Shown here piece by piece: positions 53,631-62,900 of a DNA stretch of 64,000 nt. Each line of letters begins with the position of its first letter. Within the stretch, counting starts at the first letter, position 1. Source of the DNA: RGIG5612 sp045616165 (GTDB lineage Bacteria > Bacillota > Clostridia > Lachnospirales > Lachnospiraceae); the NCBI GenBank assembly GCA_045616165.1, contig JAZLGF010000049.1, positions 8,778 through 72,777 of the forward strand, in the 5' to 3' direction. The notes below the pieces were generated by a model. That model did not search any database and was not told where the DNA came from. It saw nothing but the letters and a program-made list of their open reading frames with translations. Made by a program: the position numbers and the translations under genes.

Positions 53631-55178
53631 TTATTTATATTTTACAACTGACAAATCTTGGGCTGAAATCGGATAGAATACATATCCTTCCAGCGCTGAA
53701 TTAACAGCTACCAATATTGCCGGATCTTCGATATATGCGGCCGCGGCCTCATTTGCTACTATCTTTTGCAATTCTTTGATGTATTTTTCTTTTAAGGTTT
53801 CGTCTGTTTCTGAAACTACCTTTTCAAAAGTTTCATCAAAAGCTTTGCTCTTATAACACATAAAGTTATTTGGATTAGTCGACTGGTATCTTTCAAACCA
53901 ACTTGTTGGTGCTAAGTATCTATTATCTACTGCAATTACCGTTGCTTCATAATCCCTTCCATGCGAAGCGTCTGAAGACAATGGATTTCCTTGATATACA
54001 GTAGAAAGCCATGTTGGCCAGTCCACCATCTCTATCTTTGCATTGATGCCAGCTTCTTTTAAGTTCTCCGATAAAATTTCGGCTGTCGATATATGAATTT
54101 GTAAGTTGCTTGGCACTGTAATTGTAAATGACAGGTTTTCATATCCCGCTTCTTTTAAGAGCTTCTTTGCTTTTTCAACATCGCGGGTATATGTATTTTC
54201 TGTAGATGCGTCATAATATTTTTGGATGCCTGGAATAAAGTGGGTTCCGAGTAAATGCGAATCCCCATCTAATACCATAGCGTTTATTGCATCTCTATCA
54301 ATTGCGTAGCATATTGCCTGTCTTACTTTTTCATTTGCAAAGGCTTCAACGCTATTATTCATGTACAGCGCATGTACCATATTTTCGCTTCCTTTTAAGA
54401 CATCAAAGCCACTTCCGATTGCGCTTACCTGGTCTGCTACTAAATGCTGATAGATATCGATTGTTCCTGCCTTTAGCTCCATCGCAATCATGTCCGGCTC
54501 TGCTACTACCTTAAAGGTTGCTTTATCTAAATATGGAAAGCCTTCTTTCCAATAGTTCTCATTTTTTTCTATTACTAACTCTTCGCCCGGTGTATATGAG
54601 ACAAACTTAAATGGACCCGTGCCTATTGGGGCCGAGTTTATGTTGGCTTCATTTGCTTTCGGAAGTACGGCACATGTCAGATAGTAAATAAACTCTGAAT
54701 TCGGCTTATTTAACACTACCTGGATTGTCTTTTCATCAACAATTTTTACTTCCTGGATATCGGAATATGCTGAACCTTCGCCCTGAATGAGCGCATAGCG
54801 ATCTATAGAATATTTGACATCTTCTGCGCTTACCGCTGTTCCATCCGAGAATTTTACGCCATCACGTATCGTGAATGTGATTGACTTTGCGTCTTTTGCT
54901 ATCTCGTAACTGCTGGCAACCGCTCCTTCGAGTTCACCTTCTGGTGTTGGCTTTACGAGCCCCTCGAATAGATTAAACAAAACTTCTCTAGTTCCTGCGC
55001 TTTCTGCATTATGCGGGTCAAGACTATCAAGGTCTTGTGTTATGCCTACAACAACAGAGTTTGAAGCTTTCCTGTCTGTGCTTGCGCCTCCTTGCTGGGA
55101 ATTCTTCCCGCAACCTACGAGTGCGACTACTGTGACAAGTGCAATTAATACCGAAAGAGTTACCTTTAACTTTTTCAT
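53631..55178 (-). CDS. oppA: Oligopeptide-binding lipoprotein (OppA/DppA-like, SBP family 5)
   Basis: 515 residues from the ATG at 55178, chosen since AAGGA lies upstream and the signal peptide begins MKKLKVTLSVLIALVTVVAL. Lipobox ALVGCG anchors it outside the membrane. Family-5 features: ITQDLDSLDPHNAESAGTRE, LFEGLVKPTPEGELEGAVAS, YEIAKDAKSITFTIRDGVKF and SDGTAVSAEDVKYSIDR. It delivers peptides, or another small ligand such as nickel, to OppBC. First gene of the operon; element D and the divergent ispE gene lie upstream. Confidence 0.9.
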   Translation of the reverse strand: MKKLKVTLSVLIALVTVVALVGCGKNSQQGGASTDRKASNSVVVGITQDLDSLDPHNAESAGTREVLFNLFEGLVKPTPEGELEGAVASSYEIAKDAKSITFTIRDGVKFSDGTAVSAEDVKYSIDRYALIQGEGSAYSDIQEVKIVDEKTIQVVLNKPNSEFIYYLTCAVLPKANEANINSAPIGTGPFKFVSYTPGEELVIEKNENYWKEGFPYLDKATFKVVAEPDMIAMELKAGTIDIYQHLVADQVSAIGSGFDVLKGSENMVHALYMNNSVEAFANEKVRQAICYAIDRDAINAMVLDGDSHLLGTHFIPGIQKYYDASTENTYTRDVEKAKKLLKEAGYENLSFTITVPSNLQIHISTAEILSENLKEAGINAKIEMVDWPTWLSTVYQGNPLSSDASHGRDYEATVIAVDNRYLAPTSWFERYQSTNPNNFMCYKSKAFDETFEKVVSETDETLKEKYIKELQKIVANEAAAAYIEDPAILVAVNSALEGYVFYPISAQDLSVVKYK

Positions 55179-55274
55179 CTTAATCCTTCTTTCTGCTTGC
55201 AGCATATTAAGTTTTCATGCCGATTTGCATCGGCTATGGCATTATAAAGCCCTGATGGTCTGTTGTCAACAAAA

Positions 55275-55413
55275 GCGAGTGGACCGTATAACTCGTTCCT
55301 GGCTCGGGTTCCAACTCGCCGATAACGAATTATACGGTCCACTCGCATGATAAATTAATAAAGTGAGCAGAGCCGTCGGGCTGCGAACGTTATTGAGCCG
55401 TCGGGCTGCGAAC
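55275..55413 (+). repeat. Hairpin repeat element, copy D
   Basis: Core 55292-55329 between perfect 17-bp arms: GCGAGTGGACCGTATAA at 55275-55291 and its reverse complement at 55330-55346. No second hairpin. It is followed by two direct copies of GAGCCGTCGGGCTGCGAAC (55370-55388 and 55395-55413), the same 19-mer that opens copy A on the other strand. The only copy not placed behind a stop codon: it lies between the divergent oppA and ispE starts, just before the ispE -35 box. Confidence 0.85.
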
Positions 55414-55422
55414 AATTGTACA

Positions 55423-55451
55423 TTGTATACTGTATTCATTTCGGGTATAAT
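55423..55451 (+). promoter_or_regulatory. ispE promoter, probably leaderless
   Basis: TTGTAT (55423-55428), 17-nt spacer, TATAAT (55446-55451). GGCTCC separates the -10 box from the ATG at 55458, so transcription should start at the start codon. No ribosome site can lie between. Confidence 0.7.
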
Positions 55452-55457
55452 GGCTCC

Positions 55458-56324
55458 ATGAATTGTATTGATTTAAATGCACACGCTAAGATTAATATTG
55501 CTTTGGACGTTGTTGGAAAACGCGCTGACGGCTACCATCTCGTAAAGATGATTATGCAAACGATTCCTCTTTACGACGAACTTCACTTTGAAAAAACAAA
55601 TGGTCCGATTTTAATTGCTACCGATAACTCTAACGTTCCAACTGACGAGAAAAACCTTGCCTACAAGGCTGCTTTGGCATTCAAAGAAAAATATAAAATT
55701 GATGGCGGTGTTGCTATTAATATAAAGAAGAATATCCCGATGGCGGCGGGGCTGGCCGGAGGAAGTACGGATGCGGCAGCTACTCTTAAAGCTATGGCGG
55801 CGCTATATGAAATAGAGCCGGCTTCAAGTGAGCTAGACGAACTTGCTGTGAGTTTAGGCGCGGACGTTCCTTTCTGTCTTCGAAGCGGAACTTACCTTTC
55901 CGAAGGTGTTGGCGAAATTCTTACTAAATTAGAAGATTTTCCTGCATGTTACGGCCTCCTTATAAACCCGGGAATTGAGGTTTCAACCAAATGGGCATAC
56001 GAAGCTCTTGATACCGAAATAGCAAAAGATCCCGAACGATACATGCACCCAGACATCGACAAAACAATCGAAGCGCTATATAAAAAGAATTTGTATGAAG
56101 CAGCAAAGTTTATGGGTAATATTTTAGAAATCCCTGTGCTGAAAAAATATCCGGAAATAAAAAATATAAAAGATACACTAGAAGAAAACGGGGCGATTAA
56201 AGCGCTGATGAGTGGTTCGGGTTCGAGCGTTTTTGCAATCTTTGATGATAAAGTAAAGTTACAAACGGCAAACAAAAAGATAAAAGGAGAAGATTATGTC
56301 AGGTTTAGTTTTGAATTTAGATGA
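55458..56324 (+). CDS. ispE: 4-diphosphocytidyl-2-C-methyl-D-erythritol kinase
   Basis: 288 residues from the ATG at 55458; an upstream in-frame start at 55416 would lie inside the promoter. GHMP kinase: AHAKINIALDVVGKRADGYH (substrate side), PMAAGLAGGSTDAAATLKAM (ATP loop) and LMSGSGSSVFAIF (motif 3). It phosphorylates CDP-methylerythritol in the MEP route to isoprenoids, including the undecaprenyl carrier used by all glycan enzymes of this window. The gntR gene starts inside its 3' end (29-nt overlap), so the two are coupled. Confidence 0.92.
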   Translation: MNCIDLNAHAKINIALDVVGKRADGYHLVKMIMQTIPLYDELHFEKTNGPILIATDNSNVPTDEKNLAYKAALAFKEKYKIDGGVAINIKKNIPMAAGLAGGSTDAAATLKAMAALYEIEPASSELDELAVSLGADVPFCLRSGTYLSEGVGEILTKLEDFPACYGLLINPGIEVSTKWAYEALDTEIAKDPERYMHPDIDKTIEALYKKNLYEAAKFMGNILEIPVLKKYPEIKNIKDTLEENGAIKALMSGSGSSVFAIFDDKVKLQTANKKIKGEDYVRFSFEFR

Positions 56325-56970
56325 GTATATGCCACTTAGAGACATCGTCTTTAAGACTTTAAGAGAGGCTATTATCACTGGCGAGTTAAAACCAGGTGAA
56401 AGACTTATGGAGATTAAGCTTGCTAAAGAATTAGGTGTTTCAAGAACTCCTGTAAGAGAAGCAATAAGAAAGTTAGAGCTTGAAGGCCTTGTAATCATGA
56501 CTGCTAGGAAAGGTGCTGAGGTTGCGCCGATAAATGAAAAGGACTTAATGGAAGTTTTAGAAATTAGAAAGACGCTAGAAGGCCTTGCATGCGAGTTGGC
56601 GGCATCTAACGCAACTAAATCGAACATAAAGCAGTTCAAAGAAATAAATGAACTTATTAAAGTGGCTGTTAAGAATGAAGATATAGAAGAAATAACAAAT
56701 CAGGACGTAGCGTTTCATGAGGCGATTTATTCTATTACAAATAATCGTCGCTTAGTTCAGATTCTTCATCAATTAAAAGAGCATATCTTTAGATATCGTC
56801 TTGAGTATATTAAAGACATGAAAAATAAAGAGGCAATTGTCGATGAACATATGCGTATCGTAAATGCTATCGAGAAAAACGATGCCAAAAACGCTAAGAA
56901 AGAAATTGAAAAACATATTGAGACGCAAGAAAAGTATATCCTTAACACATTGATTAAGAATGCAAAATAG
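56296..56970 (+). CDS. GntR-family transcription regulator (FadR/FCD type)
   Basis: 224 residues. N-terminal winged helix (residues ~10-75) with LREAIITGELKPGERLMEIK and LAKELGVSRTPVREAIRKLE. C-terminal FCD ligand domain with DLMEVLEIRKTLEGLACELA, FHEAIYSITNNRR and DEHMRIVNAIEKND, where Asp and His can bind a metal. AAAGGAG lies inside ispE just before the ATG. The regulated genes are unknown; a pair ispE-gntR occurs in many Clostridia, so it may not be specific for ispE. Confidence 0.9.
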   Translation: MSGLVLNLDEYMPLRDIVFKTLREAIITGELKPGERLMEIKLAKELGVSRTPVREAIRKLELEGLVIMTARKGAEVAPINEKDLMEVLEIRKTLEGLACELAASNATKSNIKQFKEINELIKVAVKNEDIEEITNQDVAFHEAIYSITNNRRLVQILHQLKEHIFRYRLEYIKDMKNKEAIVDEHMRIVNAIEKNDAKNAKKEIEKHIETQEKYILNTLIKNAK

Positions 56971-57009
56971 TGTAGAATACGAAAATCATAAAAGAAAGAG
57001 GTTAGTCAC

Positions 57010-57468
57010 ATGAGTGCAGGTTGGATCATATTAATAGTTGTTGTAGTTGTAATGATTGGTCTGTTTATCTTCTTATATTTCTTTGGAAAGAGAACTCAGA
57101 AGAAACAAGAAGAGCAGCAAGAAGACATGAAGAAATCGGCAATGCAAATGTCGTTCTATATTATAGATAAAAAGAAAATGTTTCTTAAGAATGCCGGTCT
57201 TCCAAGTGTTGTTTATGACAATGCAAACTTTATGGCAAAGGTATCTCGTGTACCTGTTATTAAAGTTAAAATCGCAAATAAAGTAACTAGCCTTGTATGC
57301 GACCCTGAAGTTTATAAAACTCTTCTTCCTAAACAGGAAGTAAAAGCGCAGGTAAGCGGTATCTACGTAATCTCAGCTAAAAGAGTTCGTGGTCCTGTTT
57401 ATGAAGGCAAAATTAAAAGAGATAAAAACGGAAATAAGAAAGAAAGCTTTATTGATAAATTAAGATAA
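57010..57468 (+). CDS. Conserved membrane-anchored protein of unknown function
   Basis: 152 residues. One N-terminal helix (GWIILIVVVVVMIGLFIFLY) is followed by a charged coiled stretch (KRTQKKQEEQQEDMKKS) and a compact beta-rich domain: VYDNANFMAKVSRVPVIKVK, SLVCDPEVYKTLLPKQEVKA. The end is very basic. No enzymatic motif is apparent. It starts 39 nt after the gntR stop with GAAAGAGG upstream, so is likely in the ispE operon. It converges on murI with a 9-nt overlap of the coding ends. Confidence 0.75.
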   Translation: MSAGWIILIVVVVVMIGLFIFLYFFGKRTQKKQEEQQEDMKKSAMQMSFYIIDKKKMFLKNAGLPSVVYDNANFMAKVSRVPVIKVKIANKVTSLVCDPEVYKTLLPKQEVKAQVSGIYVISAKRVRGPVYEGKIKRDKNGNKKESFIDKLR

Positions 57469-58272
57469 AACTGATAACTGCGTATTGATGCTTTCAAGCC
57501 CTAAAACATCGCTTGCAAACATCTTGAAATGTTCGGCATCATCGCTGACATAGAATTTATGAGGATTATCAACTAAGATTTCAGTATTAAGAAGGTTCTG
57601 GCGAGCTAATAAGTTTTCCAGAGCCTTTGCTGTTTCTAGGGCTGGATTTACAAGAGTAATATTTACGCCAACCTCCTTTTTAATAACCGATTCTAAAATC
57701 GGATAATGGGTGCAGCCTAAAACCAAAGTGTCGATCTGATTTTCTTTTACGAGATTGTCCATGTATCTGTGAATCATAGTGATTGTAACTTCATCATCAA
57801 TCATGCCTTCTTCAACAAGATTGGTAAATAAAGGACATGCCTGGCCAAAAATTTTAGCTTCTGGCATCAACTTTGAAATGCTCTTATCATAAAGACGGCT
57901 TTTTATAGTTGCGTTCGTTCCAATAACGCCAATGCATCCATTTTTTGTTGCTTTAACGGCTGCCTGGGCACCTGGATAAACAACGCCAATTACAGGAACA
58001 GGCGAAATAGCGCTAACAGCGTCTAAAGCTAATGCGCTTGCCGTGTTACATGCGATAACAATAGCTTTAACTTCTTTTGAAATCAAAAACTCGGCAATCT
58101 GTTTAGAATAACGAATTACTGTGTCAGCAGATTTGTTTCCATAAGGAACTCTAGCAGTATCTCCAAAGTATATAATTTTCTCCTTTGGTAAGTTTTTGAA
58201 TATCTCCTTTACGACGGTAATTCCGCCTACGCCAGAGTCAAAAACGCCTATTGGTAAAGACTTTTTATCCAT
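57460..58272 (-). CDS. murI: Glutamate racemase
   Basis: 270 residues. IGVFDSGVGGITVVKEIFKN, YFGDTARVPYGNKS, VIACNTASALALD (first catalytic cysteine) and DTLVLGCTHYPILES (second catalytic cysteine) are all intact. It converts L- to D-glutamate for peptidoglycan. It is transcribed away from pncB. A promoter with TATATT 6 nt ahead of the ATG suggests a leaderless mRNA; there is no ribosome site. Confidence 0.93.
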   Translation of the reverse strand: MDKKSLPIGVFDSGVGGITVVKEIFKNLPKEKIIYFGDTARVPYGNKSADTVIRYSKQIAEFLISKEVKAIVIACNTASALALDAVSAISPVPVIGVVYPGAQAAVKATKNGCIGVIGTNATIKSRLYDKSISKLMPEAKIFGQACPLFTNLVEEGMIDDEVTITMIHRYMDNLVKENQIDTLVLGCTHYPILESVIKKEVGVNITLVNPALETAKALENLLARQNLLNTEILVDNPHKFYVSDDAEHFKMFASDVLGLESINTQLSVLS

Positions 58273-58278
58273 GTTCCT

Positions 58279-58307
58279 AATATAGCACCTTGTTGAATTT
58301 TAGTAAA
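58279..58307 (-). promoter_or_regulatory. murI promoter, probably leaderless
   Basis: Minus strand: TTTACT (58302-58307), 17-nt spacer, TATATT (58279-58284) with TG one base upstream (extended -10). AGGAAC separates it from the ATG at 58272. Confidence 0.6.
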
Positions 58308-58410
58308 GAATTGACTATAATTATTTTAGTTTGGGGTTTTGTGTTTTCATGCACAAAACCACTTGGAATTATGCACTAAAAATGCAGGTTAACTAATTAG
58401 GAGGAGTAAT

Positions 58411-59871
58411 ATGGAAGGAAGAAATCTAACCTTACTCACTGATTTATACGAACTTACAATGATGCAAGGATATTATAAATGCGGCAATAAAGAGACTGTC
58501 GTTTTTGACGCATTTTATAGAAAAAATCCATGTGATGGTGGATATGCTATATGTTGCGGCCTTGAGCAGGTAATTGATTACATAAAAAATCTACACTTCA
58601 CATATGAAGACATCGAATATCTTCGCAGTCTTAAAATATTTGACGAGGACTTTTTAACATTTCTTAGTTCTTATCATTTTTCTGGCGATGTTTACGCAAT
58701 AGAAGAAGGCACCGTGGTTTTTCCTTACGAACCACTTATAAAAGTAGTTGCGCCAATTATGGAAGCCCAGCTTTTAGAAACCGCTCTTTTAAACATCATT
58801 AACCACCAAAGCCTTATTGCTACAAAGGCAAGCAGGGTCGTTTATGCAGCAGGTGGTGGCGTAATGGAGTTTGGACTTCGTCGTGCACAAGGTCCTGATG
58901 CCGGAATATATGGAGCCAGAGCCGCATGTATCGCTGGCTGCGTAGGTACAAGCAACGTCCTGACGGGACAGATGTTTAACGTCGCAGTAAAGGGAACGCA
59001 TGCTCATAGCTGGGTTATGAGTTTTCCTGATGAGTACACTGCGTTTAAGACTTATGCGCGCATGTACCCGGATGCATGTATTTTATTGGTTGATACGTAT
59101 GACACTCTTAAATCAGGTGTGCCAAACGCAATAAAAGTTTTTAAGGAAATGAAAGAAGAGGGAATCAATCTTGGCTACTACGGAATCAGACTAGACTCCG
59201 GAGACCTTGCTTACCTTTCAAAGAAAGCAAGAATTATGCTTGATGAGGCTGGATTTAGCGACGCAGTAATTTCCGCTTCTTCCGACCTTGATGAAAACCT
59301 TATTACGTCTCTTAAAAGCCAAGGTGCAAAGATTACTTCTTGGGGCGTAGGCACAAATCTTATCACTTCGAAAGATTGTCCATCATTTGGTGGCGTATAT
59401 AAACTTGTCGCTGTTAAGCCAGAAGATAAAGAAGCTTTTATTCCAAAGATTAAAGTTTCTGAAAACGTTGAAAAAATTACTAATCCTGGTAACAAAACTG
59501 TCTTTAGATTATATGGAAAAGAATCCGGAAAAATTATCGGCGATATTATCGCTTTGGCTGATGAAAAATTTAACGAAGACGAAGACATTTTGCTCTTTGA
59601 CCCTGTAAACACATGGAAAAAGACTCTTGTAAAGGCGGGAACTTTTAGAATCAGAGAGCTTTTAATTCCTGTTTTCGAAAAAGGTATCTGCGTATATGAA
59701 AGCCCAAACGTTGCCGACATTACGACAAAATGTAGCGAAGAGATGGATACTCTTTGGGATGAGACAAAACGTCTCGTAAACCCAAATAAAGTTTATGTTG
59801 ATCTTTCAAATAAACTTTATAACATGAAAAAGACTTTGCTTGACGAGGCACATGGAAAGCATTGGATTTAA
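58411..59871 (+). CDS. pncB: Nicotinate phosphoribosyltransferase
   Basis: 486 residues, the long form. It starts NLTLLTDLYELTMMQGYYKC, has EFGLRRAQGPDAGIYGARAA (phosphoribosyl binding), GTHAHSWVMSFPDEYTAF with the phosphorylated-type histidine, and GYYGIRLDSGDLAYLSKKAR. It makes nicotinate mononucleotide from nicotinate and PRPP in NAD salvage. AGGAGGAG sits upstream of the ATG, unlike the neighbouring murI and ispE. A 54-nt gap leads to ileS, so both may be co-transcribed. Confidence 0.92.
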   Translation: MEGRNLTLLTDLYELTMMQGYYKCGNKETVVFDAFYRKNPCDGGYAICCGLEQVIDYIKNLHFTYEDIEYLRSLKIFDEDFLTFLSSYHFSGDVYAIEEGTVVFPYEPLIKVVAPIMEAQLLETALLNIINHQSLIATKASRVVYAAGGGVMEFGLRRAQGPDAGIYGARAACIAGCVGTSNVLTGQMFNVAVKGTHAHSWVMSFPDEYTAFKTYARMYPDACILLVDTYDTLKSGVPNAIKVFKEMKEEGINLGYYGIRLDSGDLAYLSKKARIMLDEAGFSDAVISASSDLDENLITSLKSQGAKITSWGVGTNLITSKDCPSFGGVYKLVAVKPEDKEAFIPKIKVSENVEKITNPGNKTVFRLYGKESGKIIGDIIALADEKFNEDEDILLFDPVNTWKKTLVKAGTFRIRELLIPVFEKGICVYESPNVADITTKCSEEMDTLWDETKRLVNPNKVYVDLSNKLYNMKKTLLDEAHGKHWI

Positions 59872-59881
59872 TGTACATAAT

Positions 59882-59908
59882 CCCATAGATGACGAGAAAG
59901 TCTATGGG
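59882..59908 (+). promoter_or_regulatory. Hairpin in the ileS leader
   Basis: CCCATAGA pairs perfectly with TCTATGGG across an 11-nt loop, right before the ileS ribosome site (AAAGGAGG). No U-tract follows, so it is not a normal terminator. It may limit ribosome access or be an mRNA processing site. No T-box motif is present. Confidence 0.5.
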
Positions 59909-59925
59909 TAAAGGAGGATAAAAAA

Positions 59926-62900
59926 TTGTACGAAAAAGTTAACACTAATCTAAACTTTGTTGAACGTGAAAAGAAGATTGAACAGTTCTGGAAAGACAAC
60001 GATATCTTCAAAAAGAGTATGGAAGAAAAGAAAGGCTGTCCGCAATACATGTTCTACGACGGACCACCTACAGCTAACGGCAAGCCTCATATCGGCCATG
60101 TTCTTACAAGAGTTATCAAAGACTTAATTCCTAGATACTGGACAATGAAAGGCTACGAAGTTCCTAGAAAAGCGGGATGGGACACTCATGGTCTTCCTGT
60201 TGAAATCGAAGTTGAAAAACTTTTAGGACTTGATGGCAAAGAACAGATTGAAGAATACGGCCTTGATCCTTTTATTAGCAAATGTAAAGAAAGCGTTTGG
60301 AAATATAAAGGAATGTGGGAAGATTTTTCATCAACTGTTGGCTTCTGGGCCGACATGGATAACCCATATGTAACTTATGAAAACGACTACATCGAATCTG
60401 TTTGGTGGTCTCTTAAACAGATTTGGGATAAAGGCCTATTATATAAAGGATATAAAATTGTTCCTTACTGTCCTCGTTGTGGAACACCTCTTTCTAGTCA
60501 TGAGGTTGCTCAAGGCTATAAAGACGTTAAGGAAAGAACTGCCATTGCGAAGTTTAAGGCAGCCGGCGAAAACGCTTACTTCCTTGCATGGACAACAACT
60601 CCATGGACTCTTCCTTCAAACACAGCTCTTTGTGTAAACCCTAAAGATACTTATGTAAAAGTTCAGCAAGGCGAGGATTTCTATTATCTTGCTGAGGCTC
60701 TTTGCGACAAGGTTTTAGGCGAAGACTACACTGTTATTAAAAAGTACACTGGTAAAGATTTAGAATTTAAAGAGTACCATCAGTTAATCGATGAGGTTGA
60801 TTACTCGGGTATCCAAGGCAAGATGCACTACGTAGTTTGTGATGACTATGTAAGCATGGAAGATGGTACTGGTATTGTTCATATAGCGCCTGCCTTCGGT
60901 GAAGATGACTCTAGAATCGGCCGTAGTTATAGCCTTCCTTTTGTTCAATTCGTTGATGGCAAAGGTGAGATGACTAAAGAAACTCCATGGGAAGGCATCT
61001 TTGTAAAAAAAGCGGATGAACTTGTTCTTCAAAAATTAAGAGAAGTTGGAAGACTTTATTCAGCTCCGATGAATGAGCACAGTTATCCTTTCTGTTGGAG
61101 ATGTGATACTCCTCTTATCTATTATGCAAGAGAGAGTTGGTACATAAAGATGAGCGATGTTAAAGAAGACCTCATCCGTAATAACAACACTGTTAACTGG
61201 ATTCCTGAAAGCATCGGCAAAGGTCGTTTCGGCGACTGGCTCGAAAATGTTCAGGACTGGGCGGTAAGCCGTAACAGATATTGGGGAACTCCTCTTAATA
61301 TTTGGGAATGCGAATGCGGACATAGGCATTCTATTGGAAGTATCGAAGAATTAAAATCTATGTCTGGTAATTGTCCTGACGGTATCGAACTTCACCGTCC
61401 TTATATTGATGATGTTACAATTAAATGTCCTGAGTGCGGCAAGGAAATGAAAAGAGTTCCTGAAGTTATTGACTGTTGGTATGATTCAGGTTCTATGCCA
61501 TTTGCTCAATATCATTATCCATTTGAAAACAAAGAACTTTTTGAATCTCACTTCCCTGCTGACTTTATAAGCGAGGCTGTTGACCAGACGCGTGGATGGT
61601 TCTATTCACTTATGGCTATTTCAACTTTGATTTTCAACAAAGCTCCTTATAAGAACGTAATCGTTTTGGGACATGTTCAGGATAAAGACGGCCAGAAGAT
61701 GAGTAAGAGTAAGGGAAATGCTGTTGATCCATTCGAGTCTTTGGAAAAACATGGCGCCGACGCAATTCGTTGGTACTTCTATACTAACTCAGCTCCATGG
61801 CTTCCTAGCCGTTTCCATGATGATGCCGTTGTTGAAGGCCAACGTAAATTCATGGGTACTTTATGGAACACTTATGCGTTCTATGTTCTTTATGCTAATA
61901 TAGATAATTTCAGCGCAAAAGATTATAAGCTTGAACCGGAAAAACTTTCGGTTATGGATAGATGGATTTTATCTAAATTAAATACTTTGATTAAAGATGT
62001 TGATGAAAACATGCAAGGCTATAGAATTCCTGAGTCCGGACGTGCTCTTCAAGACTTCATCGACGACCTTAGTAACTGGTATGTTCGTCGCTGCCGTGAA
62101 AGATTCTGGGCTAAAGGCATGGAGCAAGATAAGATTAATGCGTACATGACTCTCTACACATGTCTTACAACCTTCTGCCAAGTAGCGGCTCCGTTTATTC
62201 CGTTTATGACTGAAGACATTTATCAAAACCTTGTTTGTAAAGACTTCCCTGACAGTCCACAAAGTATTCACCTTGCAGACTTCCCTAAAGTTAACGAGGC
62301 TTTAATTGACAAAGATCTTGAAAAGAATATGGAACATGTTTTGGACGTTGTTGTTATGGGTAGAGCATGTAGAAACAATGCAAACGTTAAAAACCGTCAG
62401 CCTCTTGCAAACATGTACATCAAAGCTCCTTGGGAAATGGAAAGTTTCTATACTTCTATCGTAGCCGACGAGCTTAATGTTAAGGCTGTTGAGATGAAAG
62501 ACGATGTTCGTGACTTCTCTTCATATTCATTTAAGCCACAGCTTAAAACCGTTGGTCCAAAGTTTGGAAAACAGGTTGGCGAAATTAGAAATGCTCTTAG
62601 CGCTCTTGATGGCAATAGCGCAATGGATGAAATTAATGCTACTGGTGCATTAAAGCTTAATTTAACTGGTGGCGAGGTTGTTCTTGAAAAAGATGACTTA
62701 CTTATCGAGACTGCTCAAGTCGATGGCTATGAATCCATAAGCGATTACGGCATAACGGTTGTTCTCAATCTTAATCTTACCGATGAGCTTATCGAGGAAG
62801 GCTTTATAAGAGAGATGGTTAGCAAGATTCAGACAATGCGTAAAGAAGCCGACTTCGAGGTTATGGACATGATTACTATTTACATCAGCGGTAATGACAA

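Noticed and set aside
59872..59925. T-box leader for ileS
   Set aside because: Only 54 nt between pncB and ileS; neither the T-box sequence nor a specifier stem is present.
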